NCBI RefSeq assembly: GCF_032051575.1
Contig: NZ_DAMBYD010000005.1
Location: 186,001 to 250,000 of the forward strand
From: Aminipila sp032051575
Lineage (GTDB): Bacteria; Bacillota; Clostridia; Peptostreptococcales; Anaerovoracaceae
Length of the DNA stretch: 64,000 nucleotides
Direction of reading: 5' to 3'
In this document: piece by piece, positions 1 to 7,825 of the stretch
Numbering within the stretch: position 1 is the first letter of the stretch
How the letters are laid out: every line of letters starts with the position of its first letter
Translations under genes and position numbers: made by a program
The notes under the pieces: model-generated
The model's input: only the letters and a program-made list of their open reading frames with translations
Told to the model about the DNA's origin: nothing
The model's database searches: none

Positions 1-1
1 G

Positions 2-280
2 ATTGAATCCATTTTAAAAAGATTAATTGAGAATAATAAAGGCATTGAATTTAATTCATCCTGTTATAGATATCTTTCACAGGGAAGAACTACACCTACA
101 CTAGAAATTTTATCTTTATATAAAGATTTGGGCGGTGAAATTATAACTTTTGGTTCTGATTCTCACAATCCTAGCTGTATAGCAGGCCACTACAAGGATG
201 GTATTGAACTCCTTAAAAAAATTGGATTCAAATATCTCTCTACATTTGACAATAGAAAAGTTAATTTTGTGAAACTATAG
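2..280 (+). CDS. hisJ: Histidinol-phosphatase, PHP family (C-terminal part)
   Basis: Open frame runs in from the left edge and stops at TAG 278-280, giving the last 92 residues. The stretch ITFGSDSHNPSCIAGHY carries the DxH motif that supplies metal ligands in PHP-domain phosphoesterases, and the surrounding text (FNSSCYR near the start of the fragment, GIELLKKIGFKYLSTF before the end) resembles HisJ-type histidinol phosphatases, which remove the phosphate from L-histidinol phosphate in histidine synthesis. The N-terminal two thirds lie outside the window, so a different PHP phosphoesterase cannot be excluded. Only 19 bases separate it from the next gene, so the two may be cotranscribed. Confidence 0.7.
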   Translation: MESILKRLIENNKGIEFNSSCYRYLSQGRTTPTLEILSLYKDLGGEIITFGSDSHNPSCIAGHYKDGIELLKKIGFKYLSTFDNRKVNFVKL

Positions 281-299
281 AAAAGAAGGAAAATAATTT

Positions 300-1595
300 A
301 TGATTAATTTAATTAATATTATTATTGTATTGTTACTTGTGTTCATGAATGCATTTTTTGTGGCTACAGAATTTGCCATGGTAAAAGTCAGAAAGTCAAG
401 AATAGAGACCTTAGCTGATAATGGAAATCATAGTGCAAAACATACTTTAACTATTGTAAGAAATTTAAATTCATATTTATCTGCATGTCAGCTAGGCATC
501 ACTTTAGCATCTCTAGGCTTAGGATGGGTTGGCGAGCCTGCAATCGCTAAAATGCTGGAACCTCTGTTTGAATTATTAAATATTTCAACTAGCATGGTCC
601 ATTCAATCTCATTTATTCTGGGATTTTCCATTATTACTGCCTGTCATATTGTTCTTGGCGAATTAGTTCCCAAATCACTGGCAATTATTACTGCTGAAAA
701 AATTGCATTATATACTGCTCTGCCGTTAATCATGTTTTATAGAGCAACATATCCGATTATGTGGGCCTTTAATCATACTACTAATTTGATTTTAAAGATT
801 GTTGGTCTTTCACAAGTTGATGAACACGAAGCAGCACATACTGACCAAGAAATAAAACTGTTAGTTGAGGAAAGCTATAAACAGGGTTTGGTTGATAAGA
901 CAGAGTTAGCCCTTATTGATAATATTTTTGATTTTTCCGAGACAACCGTGAAAGATGTAATGATTCCCCGCACTGATATGTCATGTATTTTTATTGAAAA
1001 CTCTTTTGAGCAAATTCTATCATATGCCTTAGAAAGACAACTGACTAGATATCCAATATGTAAAAAAGACAAAGATCATGTTATCGGCTTTGTGCATATT
1101 AAGGATTTATATAAGCAAAAAATCCTGGGAGGTAATCAAAATATAGAGGACATTATTCGTAATGTTAACTTTGTTCCAGAATCTATGTCAATCAGTCAAT
1201 TATTAAAAATATTTAAAAAGGAAAAAGCCCAAATTGCTATAATAATTGATGAGTATGGTGGAACTTGTGGATTAGTAACCATTGAAGATGTTCTAGAAGA
1301 GATTGTTGGAGAAATTCAGGATGAGTTTAATGCAGAATGTAGTGAAATTACAGAAAATGAAGATGGTAGTTACATGGTAGTTGGCAAAGCCCGTCTTGAA
1401 GACATCGAAGAATTGTTAGATATAAGCATTGGCGCTGAAAATATCGATACCATCGGAGGGTGGGCATTTTCACAGTTGAATTCAAACCCAGAGGTTAACG
1501 ATAAATTTATTTATCAGGATTATGAATTTATCATATCGAACTGTGATCAAAGAAGAATAATTCAACTTTTAATTAAAAAAGTAGAGAGCATGTGA
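300..1595 (+). CDS. CNNM/CorC-type membrane protein (DUF21-CBS-CorC_HlyC), hemolysin family
   Basis: 431 aa with three recognisable parts: an N-terminal DUF21 membrane domain (about residues 1-190, four hydrophobic segments), a CBS pair (about 205-330; MIPRTDMSCIF and IIDEYGGTCGLVTIEDVLEE are typical) and a C-terminal CorC/HlyC domain (about 345-428). Family members are linked to magnesium/cobalt efflux or homeostasis; the name hemolysin C is historical. An AAGGAAA ribosome site precedes the ATG. Length is normal for the family. A strong terminator follows the stop codon by one base. The direction of transport and the metal are not deducible from sequence. Confidence 0.9.
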   Translation: MINLINIIIVLLLVFMNAFFVATEFAMVKVRKSRIETLADNGNHSAKHTLTIVRNLNSYLSACQLGITLASLGLGWVGEPAIAKMLEPLFELLNISTSMVHSISFILGFSIITACHIVLGELVPKSLAIITAEKIALYTALPLIMFYRATYPIMWAFNHTTNLILKIVGLSQVDEHEAAHTDQEIKLLVEESYKQGLVDKTELALIDNIFDFSETTVKDVMIPRTDMSCIFIENSFEQILSYALERQLTRYPICKKDKDHVIGFVHIKDLYKQKILGGNQNIEDIIRNVNFVPESMSISQLLKIFKKEKAQIAIIIDEYGGTCGLVTIEDVLEEIVGEIQDEFNAECSEITENEDGSYMVVGKARLEDIEELLDISIGAENIDTIGGWAFSQLNSNPEVNDKFIYQDYEFIISNCDQRRIIQLLIKKVESM

Positions 1596-1621
1596 GGCGG
1601 CTATAAAAGCCGCCTTTTATT
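1596..1621 (+). terminator. Rho-independent terminator after CNNM/CorC gene
   Basis: Six-base GC stem GGCGGC/GCCGCC (1596-1601 with 1609-1614), loop of seven bases, followed by TTTTATTT. It ends the plus-strand unit just before the convergent P1 peptidase gene. Confidence 0.9.
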
Positions 1622-1626
1622 TAATA

Positions 1627-2586
1627 TTAAAAATCACATGCTGCTTTTAGCCCATATGCGGGTTCTGCATTTAATACAGCACTATTTATAGCTTTAGCCA
1701 TTACATGGGTTGCTAATGCACCCAGGGAGTCTGGAGCTGCATCTACTTCACCTGTTGCCATAACAAATACAGAATCACCATCTGCCGAAGTATGGACCGG
1801 TCTTATTGCTCTAGCGTATCCATTATGACTAATAGAGGCTAATTTATTCGCCTGGGGTTTTGTCAGTCTGGCATTGGTAATGATACACCCAATAGTAGTA
1901 TTACCGCTAAATACATTTCTGGAAGCTGATATCTCAGACAGCATAATCTCTTCTGTATTTGCAATTCTAGCTTTATCTTCGCTTAAAATTCCTGCAATTC
2001 TTTTACCTGTTTCAATATCAAGCACATCTCCCAGAGCATTAACAGCAACTACTGCCGCACATTGTATTTCCCCTGCCTGTACAGCATAAATACCAAGTCC
2101 GCTTTTCATAAGTCTTTCTATTCCTAAAAATTTTCCTACAGTTGCTCCTGTGCCTGCGCCCACATTACCCTGTGCTGGATTATTTTGTTCTGAGGCAATA
2201 CAAGCGGCATACCCCATATCCTTATCAGGTCTGCATTTGCTATCTCCCACGATTAAATCAAATAGAGATGCTCCACATACAATAGGTACTACTCCAACTC
2301 CTACATCAAAGCCAATGTTTTTCTTCTCTAAATAAGCCATTGCTCCAGAGCAGGCATCAAGTCCATAAGAACTACCCCCGCTTAACATGACACAATGTAT
2401 CTGCTGCACCATATTTTCAGATTTCAGGAGGTCGGTTTCTCTTGTGGCAGGTCCACCGCCACGAACATCAACCCCTGCCCATGCTCCCTTTTCACATATG
2501 ATAGCAGTACAGCCCGTGCCGCCTTCCATGGACTGGGCGTGTCCTATCCTAACACCTTTTATTTCATTTATGTTAATCTCTTTCAT
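1627..2586 (-). CDS. P1 family peptidase (DmpA/S58-like aminopeptidase)
   Basis: 319 aa from the ATG at 2586, chosen because GGAGG sits nine bases upstream; two upstream in-frame starts lack a site. The protein matches the P1/DmpA fold: GVRIGHAQ at the N terminus, GGGPATRETDLL, LSGGSSYGLDA, GNVGAGTGATVGK, and SGNTTIGCIITNA near residue 240. Members are self-processing N-terminal-nucleophile hydrolases; the scissile bond precedes a Ser/Thr, here probably a Thr of the GNTTIG motif. DmpA-type enzymes act as D-/L- or beta-aminopeptidases; substrate here is unknown. It lies just downstream of an oligopeptide transporter on the same strand, suggesting a role in using imported peptides. Confidence 0.87.
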   Translation of the reverse strand: MKEININEIKGVRIGHAQSMEGGTGCTAIICEKGAWAGVDVRGGGPATRETDLLKSENMVQQIHCVMLSGGSSYGLDACSGAMAYLEKKNIGFDVGVGVVPIVCGASLFDLIVGDSKCRPDKDMGYAACIASEQNNPAQGNVGAGTGATVGKFLGIERLMKSGLGIYAVQAGEIQCAAVVAVNALGDVLDIETGKRIAGILSEDKARIANTEEIMLSEISASRNVFSGNTTIGCIITNARLTKPQANKLASISHNGYARAIRPVHTSADGDSVFVMATGEVDAAPDSLGALATHVMAKAINSAVLNAEPAYGLKAACDF

Positions 2587-2638
2587 AGTGCTCATCCTCC
2601 AAAACAATTATGGTACTTTATAAGTTCGTTTACTATAA

Positions 2639-4279
2639 CTAGACCAAAATTCGAATAGCAACAATTAATGCTAAGATAACACCAACAACTGCTTCGCCAC
2701 CAAGTAATCCTGACGCAATGATTGAGCCGGTGCCCTTCTTTTCAAATTCCGGAAACACTTTATCTGCAAATAGTCTAAGCATTCCACCTATAAATGCTGT
2801 AGCAGATAAATAAAATGGCAAGTATACTCCCAGACCTAGAGTCATAACAGGGAAATTTACACAATATAGTATTACCGCTAAAACTAATCCTATTATAAAT
2901 GCTGGCATATGTGATATGCCCCCTACCATAGCTGCCACAGCACTGGCCTGTGCAGCAGGAAAAATCTCTGTTCCAAATACATGAGGACCATAAGCGTTCA
3001 CAATAATCAAAAGGACTGCGACAGATACAAAGGCACCTATAATTGAGCCTACAGCTTCTGCAATCCATTGGGCTTTTGGGTCTGTATTTAATATATACCC
3101 TGCTTTAAAATCATTCATAACATCCCCTACAAGACCACAGGCAACGGCAACGGCAGCTGCAACCAAAAATGCTTCTGTTTGACCTATACTTGAAACTGCT
3201 TTAGCCGCAATTAGTACGATTATACCAAATATCTCCATAGGATTTATACCTGATTGACCAACACACTGCGCAGACATTGCTGTTGCCAGCCATATACCAA
3301 GTATAGTTATAATGGAGGCGACAATGCCCATATTAGCTAAGATTGTAAAGAGAAAAGCAATTACCATCATGACAATTGGCGCCCATCTTAGATGTACAAT
3401 ACTATCACCTATACTATCTTTTTTAAACATTGCGCCAAAAATTTCTTTTGCTTTAGGTAATATTCCTTTTATGATAATGCCTATACCCGTTCCAACCATT
3501 AAACCTATTCCTAAAGAAGCTTTTACTGAAGAGGCTGTAGCTGCATCCCATATACCAAAATACTGGCCCCCTATCAAAATACCAAAGTCTCCTATTATAG
3601 CGCCTACAAACCATATTCCAATAAATAAAGGTCCAATTATGTATCCAACGGAAATAAGCATTGGAGATAGCCAAATGCCCCCATAAGACCCATATGAAAC
3701 CATCTTAGAATTCATAAAAGTTGCAGGAATTTTTCCAAGACTGTCTCTTAACACAGTAAAAATAGCACCAACCCCCATAGAAGCAAACAACATAACGGCT
3801 TTTTTACCTCCTGCATCACCTATTATCAGGGCTTCTGCTGCTGCTTGCCCCATAGGATAAGGAAGTTCCTTAGTAACAACAAAATATTTTCTAATTAGTG
3901 ATGTAAATATCAGTCCCAATATTACACCACCCAAAGTTATTATTATAAGCGTTAATGGTTTGATTTCTGCATCTGGATTTAGCATCCAGATACCAGGCAA
4001 TGTAAAAGCTAAACCTCCTGCTACCATTGCACCAGCTGACATAGCTGTATGAGTAACATTGATTTCATTGATATTGGTGGTTCCACATGCTTTCAGTGCA
4101 AACATAGAAACAAGAGCAACAAACATAATTGGCCAGGGTAAGGAACTAAGCTTTAGTGCAACAAACATAGAACTCATGGTCAAAATTATTGCACCAACGC
4201 TGCCAATAATTAATCCTCTGGCAGTTATTTGTTCTTTATAAGAACTAGCATACTTTACTTTAGTGTTTTGTGAAGACAT
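2639..4279 (-). CDS. OPT-family oligopeptide transporter
   Basis: 546 aa, almost entirely hydrophobic with about 13-14 predicted membrane segments. The N terminus (ITARGLIIGSVGAIILTMSS, then LSSLPWPIMFVAL) and later glycine-rich helices match the oligopeptide transporter (OPT) superfamily, proton-coupled importers of small peptides or metal chelates; this one is somewhat shorter than the usual 600-680 residues. A good AAGGAGGG site precedes the ATG. It is preceded by a ~225-nt leader with its own promoter and an intrinsic terminator, and followed by the P1 peptidase, pointing to a regulated peptide uptake and hydrolysis unit. Confidence 0.88.
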   Translation of the reverse strand: MSSQNTKVKYASSYKEQITARGLIIGSVGAIILTMSSMFVALKLSSLPWPIMFVALVSMFALKACGTTNINEINVTHTAMSAGAMVAGGLAFTLPGIWMLNPDAEIKPLTLIIITLGGVILGLIFTSLIRKYFVVTKELPYPMGQAAAEALIIGDAGGKKAVMLFASMGVGAIFTVLRDSLGKIPATFMNSKMVSYGSYGGIWLSPMLISVGYIIGPLFIGIWFVGAIIGDFGILIGGQYFGIWDAATASSVKASLGIGLMVGTGIGIIIKGILPKAKEIFGAMFKKDSIGDSIVHLRWAPIVMMVIAFLFTILANMGIVASIITILGIWLATAMSAQCVGQSGINPMEIFGIIVLIAAKAVSSIGQTEAFLVAAAVAVACGLVGDVMNDFKAGYILNTDPKAQWIAEAVGSIIGAFVSVAVLLIIVNAYGPHVFGTEIFPAAQASAVAAMVGGISHMPAFIIGLVLAVILYCVNFPVMTLGLGVYLPFYLSATAFIGGMLRLFADKVFPEFEKKGTGSIIASGLLGGEAVVGVILALIVAIRILV

Positions 4280-4505
4280 TTTTCCCTCCTTAAATAAGAA
4301 ATGTCCGCCCTTTTCCTCATAAAAAAAGCAGCCTGATTGAATCAGCTGCCTATGTTTCTGAACTTAAAAACATTGAAAGAATCATGATACTAGATTCTTC
4401 ATATTTTTCTTTAAATTTGTCAGTCCCATTCCTTAGGATATAGGCTTCATAATAAAAAAATTAAATAATTTATATGGGTACAGTTACTGTTTATACTGTC
4501 CACGA
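4280..4505 (-). promoter_or_regulatory. Structured 5' leader with terminator upstream of OPT gene (candidate riboswitch/attenuator)
   Basis: Between the promoter and the start codon the transcript can form: a closing helix joining GCCTAT (complement of 4440-4445) to ATAGGC (complement of 4348-4353); an internal hairpin AAGAATC/GATTCTT (about 4376-4400); and an intrinsic terminator GCAGC-TGATT/AATCA-GCTGC followed by seven T (4321-4349 complement). The 3' arm of the closing helix shares bases with the 5' arm of the terminator, so the two helices exclude each other, as in transcriptional riboswitches. The sequence does not match the conserved cores of T-box, SAM, TPP, FMN, lysine, glycine, purine or cobalamin switches that I know. 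Confidence 0.5.
4319..4349 (-). terminator. Intrinsic terminator inside the OPT leader
   Basis: On the minus strand a ten-pair stem with one bulged G (GCAGCTGATT pairing AATCAGGCTGC, one-base apex) followed by TTTTTTT. It lies about 40 nt before the OPT start codon, so it acts as an attenuator and not as the end of the upstream gene. Confidence 0.75.
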
Positions 4506-4510
4506 TAGTC

Positions 4511-4539
4511 AATATAGCATAAAAAATGCAATAATTCAA
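4511..4539 (-). promoter_or_regulatory. Sigma-A-type promoter of OPT transcript
   Basis: Minus strand TTGAAT (complement of 4534-4539), 17-base spacer, TATATT (complement of 4511-4516). Predicted start near 4505, giving a leader of about 225 nt. Confidence 0.65.
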
Positions 4540-4559
4540 TATTTATTGTAATTATTTTA

Positions 4560-5120
4560 CTAATCTTCCTCCACATGAAAGCTTTGTACGACCTTCTCTC
4601 CCAGGAGCGTAAGGGCTGCACTTCCAAGCTCTATCTCTGCTCTATCACAGAGAAAACCGGGTTTACCTGTTCCATCTTCAACCGTTTCTATAAAATACTT
4701 ATATAACTCAGATTCGGTATGTGTTGTATAGTCGTAACCCTGCAATGAAATATCATAATCTAAAGAAATCAATCCCTTTTCTTCTAACTCTTTTAAAACG
4801 TTACCTATTTTTTTAACAGTTTCCATACTATCCTTTAAAGTTCTTATATATACTGGAGCTAAACTGCTAAATCGTATGTGATGATTTTCACTGCTGCTCA
4901 TCACAAATTCGCTAATTGGCAAGTAGGTAAATTCCTTTAATTCCAGTAAAATCTCTATTTCATCTTTGCTAAGGCTAATTGGTCCTTGTTCTTGCTTTGA
5001 ACAACAGCCGCCACAATTTTCTTCCTGTTCATGACTATGCCCATGTGCGGTGCAGCTGCAGCCACAACCGTGTTCATGATGCGCATGCGATTGTTCATTA
5101 ATTTCTTCGTTGTAACTCAT
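4560..5120 (-). CDS. His/Cys-rich N-terminus protein of unknown function (possible metal-binding or metal-responsive)
   Basis: 186 aa, family not recognised. The first ~45 residues are packed with His and Cys (AHHEHGCGCSCTAHGHSHEQ, then CGGCC), typical of metal-binding tails. Residues ~50-185 look like a small alpha/beta domain with a winged-helix flavour (LSKDEIEILLELKEF; VLKELEEKGLISLDYD). AAGGAG precedes the ATG. It has its own strong promoter with a perfect palindrome at the start site, so tight, probably metal-dependent, control is inferred. It could be a metal sensor, chaperone or storage protein; I cannot decide from sequence. Confidence 0.7.
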   Translation of the reverse strand: MSYNEEINEQSHAHHEHGCGCSCTAHGHSHEQEENCGGCCSKQEQGPISLSKDEIEILLELKEFTYLPISEFVMSSSENHHIRFSSLAPVYIRTLKDSMETVKKIGNVLKELEEKGLISLDYDISLQGYDYTTHTESELYKYFIETVEDGTGKPGFLCDRAEIELGSAALTLLGEKVVQSFHVEED

Positions 5121-5224
5121 CTTTGTTCTCCTTGTCTCGATCCAATAAAATGGGAATGCACTATTGTAGTATATATTATCACATTATTATTAGAAAAAAC
5201 TCTCTTTTTTAGAATTAAGCAATT

Positions 5225-5250
5225 CTAAAGTTAGCTTAAGCTAACTTTAG
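5225..5250. promoter_or_regulatory. Perfect 26-bp palindromic operator
   Basis: Bases 5225-5250 are a perfect inverted repeat without spacer (half-site CTAAAGTTAGCTT). It starts four bases after the -10 box of the promoter at 5255-5284 and so covers the predicted transcription start. The TTAG...CTAA core is reminiscent of sites for DtxR/MntR-family metal repressors; that assignment is an inference. Confidence 0.7.
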
Positions 5251-5254
5251 ATAT

Positions 5255-5284
5255 ATATTACCATGCTTTTTATTACAATGTCAA
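5255..5284 (-). promoter_or_regulatory. Promoter of the His/Cys-rich gene
   Basis: Minus strand TTGACA (complement of 5279-5284), 18-base spacer, TAATAT (complement of 5255-5260). The operator palindrome begins immediately downstream. Leader to the ATG is about 125 nt. Confidence 0.7.
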
Positions 5285-5338
5285 TACACTCTAAAAATTA
5301 AGATTCAGCTATTCTGTGTGAACTTTAATGAAAATATT

Positions 5339-5385
5339 AATGCCCATTTTGGGAATAAAACAATTTAATTCTCAAAATGGACATT
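5339..5385 (-). terminator. Stem-loop after FNT gene, probable terminator
   Basis: Inverted repeat with arms AATGCCCATTTTG and CAAAATGGACATT (one mismatch), 11 bases after the FNT stop codon. On the minus strand it is followed by the T-rich AATATTTTC, so termination is likely but the T-tract is weak. Confidence 0.55.
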
Positions 5386-5395
5386 ATTAAGTAAT

Positions 5396-6223
5396 CTATG
5401 CTTTTTTATAAACAAACCAATATGCTATGCCGACAAAAATACCGCCACCAACTATATTGCCCAGTGTTACCGGAATCAGGTTATCTATGAAAAATCCACT
5501 CCATGTAAGCTGGTTTAAAGCTTCCGCGGAAATGTGTGATAATTCAACAAAGCTTTCATTAGCCTTTGCCATGATACCAGCTGGTATGTAATACATATTT
5601 GCCACACTATGTTCAAATCCCGAAGTTATAAATAACCATATTGGAAAAAATATGCCTAATATTTTTCCTGCCATTGTGTCTGCTCCATATGACAGCCATA
5701 CAGCTAAACAAACAAGCCAGTTACACATAATGCCTAAATAAAATGCCTGCATAAAACTCAATCCCGTTTTATATGCAGCAATTTTTAAAGTAACTGCACC
5801 AAGTACATCTGCTCCGCTGGAGAACAAACCTGACTGATACATCATATATGCTATTAATAATGAACCGATTAGATTTCCTATGTATACTATAACCCAATTT
5901 CGAAGCATGGTAGTGACCTTTACTCTTTTCTCGCATACAGCTGCAAGAATTAAAGTATTTCCCGTAAACAATTCACCACCACAAAGGACAACCAACATAA
6001 GACCTGTCCCAAAAATAGCACCAGCTAAAACTTTTCCTAATCCATACGTGGTGGGCTGATAAAATAAATTGAAGGCGGCCATGTTTGAGCCTTCTGCCGC
6101 AAAAGCAATAAATGCTCCTGCCATAATACTTAAAAATAATAGCTTAAAAAAACGTCCACCTGATTTTGCCACTCCGGTTTCTATGGTGTAATCAAGTATC
6201 TCAGCGGGTTTTAACGGCTTCAT
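5396..6223 (-). CDS. Formate/nitrite transporter (FNT) family protein
   Basis: 275 aa with six hydrophobic segments. LCGGELFTGNTLILAAV and the later GNIVGGGIFVGIAYW match the two half-sites of the FNT channel family (FocA/NirC), pentameric channels for formate, nitrite or hydrosulfide. The central SFMQAFYLGIMCNWLVCLAVW also fits. In a fermenting anaerobe formate efflux or uptake is the likeliest role; no pyruvate formate-lyase or formate dehydrogenase gene is adjacent to confirm it. A GGAGG site precedes the ATG. It lies downstream of a structured RNA that ends in a terminator, so expression may need readthrough or a second promoter. Confidence 0.88.
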   Translation of the reverse strand: MKPLKPAEILDYTIETGVAKSGGRFFKLLFLSIMAGAFIAFAAEGSNMAAFNLFYQPTTYGLGKVLAGAIFGTGLMLVVLCGGELFTGNTLILAAVCEKRVKVTTMLRNWVIVYIGNLIGSLLIAYMMYQSGLFSSGADVLGAVTLKIAAYKTGLSFMQAFYLGIMCNWLVCLAVWLSYGADTMAGKILGIFFPIWLFITSGFEHSVANMYYIPAGIMAKANESFVELSHISAEALNQLTWSGFFIDNLIPVTLGNIVGGGIFVGIAYWFVYKKA

Positions 6224-6270
6224 TCTTTTTCCTCCATTTGTAAAATACAGTATACAAAATTTTAACTTAA

Positions 6271-6294
6271 TAAAAATCCCGACATGCCGTCAGG
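6271..6294 (-). terminator. Terminator ending the structured RNA
   Basis: Minus strand stem CCTGAC/GTCGGG (one G-U pair), loop GGCAT, then ATTTTTATT. The first two bases of the 5' arm are shared with the RNA's closing helix. Confidence 0.7.
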
Positions 6295-6464
6295 TTATAA
6301 TTCACACCCTATCAGTAGATAGGGGGGTATCCTGCTTCCGCTTCTGTCTTCCACTGCTAAGGAGGCTTGACATAAGCTGCAAAGACTCGGATTCCCAAGG
6401 TCACAGTGTAGGTTGAATTATAATACCTTAACAAACACTTCAGGATTTCTTGCATTAATATTAT
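6271..6464 (-). ncRNA. ~194-nt structured RNA upstream of FNT gene (6S-like RNA or unclassified riboswitch)
   Basis: Promoter, rod-like fold and terminator are all visible on the minus strand. A long closing helix joins 6414-6427 to 6293-6304 (12 pairs with a two-base bulge). Inside it a 7-bp hairpin (6307-6313/6318-6324, loop of four) sits on the 3' side, then an inner helix pairs 6389-6396 with 6325-6332 (7 of 8), continuing into an imperfect stem to the apex near 6360. A closed rod with an open centre, a small 3'-side hairpin and ~190 nt length are the known hallmarks of 6S RNA. A terminator overlapping the closing helix and ending ~50 nt before the FNT gene is equally compatible with a cis-acting riboswitch. 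I do not recognise a known conserved core. Confidence 0.55.
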
Positions 6465-6470
6465 ATGTTT

Positions 6471-6498
6471 ATTATACTATTTCATTCAGATTTTGCAA
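6471..6498 (-). promoter_or_regulatory. Promoter of the structured RNA/FNT unit
   Basis: Minus strand TTGCAA (complement of 6493-6498), 16-base spacer, TATAAT (complement of 6471-6476). Predicted start near 6464. Confidence 0.65.
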
Positions 6499-6530
6499 TA
6501 GGTATAGACTAGTATCTTTTGGAAAAACAA

Positions 6531-7508
6531 TTAAAAATCATCTTTTAAATAATAATTACAAACCTTATCCAGCTCTGAAGAAAATTGATATAAGTTATCC
6601 TCAATTTGCTCTTGATCAAACTGGTCACGGTTTTCGTATATAGGTTGTATCAGTTCCTGCCATAAATTCTTTATGGTTATAAGCTGATCATAAATAAAAT
6701 AATTCTCATTGTTGTCATAATCCGTTTCAATTTGCTCGATCTGTGATATATATGGTTGGAAATCTTTTAAACTATATAAAGATTCATCATACCATTGCAT
6801 CTGATATGTATCATCGTAGAGCATTCTCAGATAACTTGTAATCAGACTCTCACTTCCCAAAGGACAGCTATCTATATTCTCTACAAGAGAACTATAAACA
6901 ATAGGAGTCTCTGGGAAACTATAATCTGCTGTTTCTTCATATGCTTCATTAGTTTCCACATAACTATAATCGTCATGACTAGATGTGTTAACAAATGTTG
7001 TTATAAGAGCTAAAACAATCGTTATAATTAATCCTGCAATTTTAATTATACTGGTCTTCTCTTCTTTAGAAGAATTAGAGAATTGCCGAAAAACTTTTTC
7101 TGCAGAATCCTTTACTTTTTTTATATCTTTCAAGCCTAAATATTCTGGGTCTTGATTAGTATATGTATCTGATGTATTTATATTTTCACTTATCGTATTC
7201 TCTTTAGTCTGCCCTGAACCTTCTTGAGTATAATTATCATATAATTCTTTTAGCGTACTTCCTTTTTTCTTTATGGTATCTTTTAGACTTTTATTTATTC
7301 TAGTCGTTCTTGTTAAAGTAACATCTTGCTTATATTTGGGGAGGTATGTAGAAAACCTACTAAAAATGCTTATAAATTTATCCCAAACGGAAAGACTTTC
7401 ATAAAATTCGCAAGCATAATGACTGTATTCAAGCTTAACAGGTCTGCCACAATGAGTACAAAATATGATGTTATTTCTTACTTCTTTTCCACAATGAACG
7501 CAACGCAT
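6531..7508 (-). CDS. Zinc-ribbon domain membrane protein of unknown function
   Basis: 325 aa. An N-terminal zinc ribbon uses Cys3, Cys6, Cys17 and Cys20 (CVHC...CTHC). A Ser/Thr/Asn-rich cytoplasmic linker follows (about 65-150), then one membrane segment (about 153-175, IIKIAGLIITIVLALITTFV) and an acidic extracellular domain of ~150 residues (many Asp, Glu, Tyr, Gln). This layout, zinc ribbon followed by a single helix and an exported domain, is common among uncharacterised Firmicute proteins. AGGGGGA precedes the ATG. Function unknown. Confidence 0.75.
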   Translation of the reverse strand: MRCVHCGKEVRNNIIFCTHCGRPVKLEYSHYACEFYESLSVWDKFISIFSRFSTYLPKYKQDVTLTRTTRINKSLKDTIKKKGSTLKELYDNYTQEGSGQTKENTISENINTSDTYTNQDPEYLGLKDIKKVKDSAEKVFRQFSNSSKEEKTSIIKIAGLIITIVLALITTFVNTSSHDDYSYVETNEAYEETADYSFPETPIVYSSLVENIDSCPLGSESLITSYLRMLYDDTYQMQWYDESLYSLKDFQPYISQIEQIETDYDNNENYFIYDQLITIKNLWQELIQPIYENRDQFDQEQIEDNLYQFSSELDKVCNYYLKDDF

Positions 7509-7599
7509 AATGATTCCCCCTAACCCCGTAAAAAACGTATAAAATTATTATACCTTAAGTCATTTGATTAAACAATGATTATTAGAGTCTTCTCCTTCA

Positions 7600-7628
7600 T
7601 TGTTATATAGACCAAGTAATGATATAAT
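7600..7628 (+). promoter_or_regulatory. Promoter of type I toxin mRNA
   Basis: TTGTTA (7600-7605), 17-base spacer, TATAAT (7623-7628). Predicted start around 7635, right at the 5' sequence that pairs with the mRNA's own 3' end. Confidence 0.7.
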
Positions 7629-7683
7629 ATCTATAGGATTACCATTGGGTGGTTAGTCACTTCCTTATAAAGGGGGTGATGCT

Positions 7684-7773
7684 ATGGTTACATATGAAGG
7701 GCTTTTTGCCTATTCTCTTGTGATTGTTGGAATTATTTCCATTTGCATTACATTAATAATGCACAAAAAATAG
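7684..7773 (+). CDS. Putative holin-like type I toxin, 29 aa
   Basis: Short frame encoding MVTYEGLFAYSLVIVGIISI and ending CITLIMHKK. It has a single membrane helix and a basic C-terminal tail, the pattern of the putative holin-like toxin family (TxpA/BsrG type) of Firmicutes, whose N terminus often reads M-x-T-Y-E. The ribosome site GGGGGTGAT lies close to the ATG. The mRNA 5' end (7637-7645 and 7648-7658) is complementary to its 3' end (7847-7855 and 7826-7836), as known in this toxin class, where such pairing hides the ribosome site. An antisense promoter lies downstream. Expected effect is membrane depolarisation when antitoxin RNA is lacking. Confidence 0.8.
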   Translation: MVTYEGLFAYSLVIVGIISICITLIMHKK

Positions 7774-7777
7774 CACA

Positions 7778-7804
7778 GCCACCTAAATTAGCATTTTAGA
7801 TGGC
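7778..7804. terminator. Stem-loop at toxin 3' end, terminator of antitoxin RNA
   Basis: Arms GCCACCTAAA (7778-7787) and TTTAGATGGC (7795-7804), one mismatch. A run of six T follows on the minus strand (complement of 7765-7770), so it should end the antitoxin RNA; on the plus strand only TTTCTTT follows. Confidence 0.6.
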
Positions 7805-7825
7805 TTTCTTTGAACTTTGTTTTTG

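Noticed and set aside
2387..2658. Plus-strand reading frames opposite the P1 peptidase
   Set aside because: They lie antisense to a clear gene, lack ribosome sites and have no family features. The same holds for many other antisense frames throughout the window.
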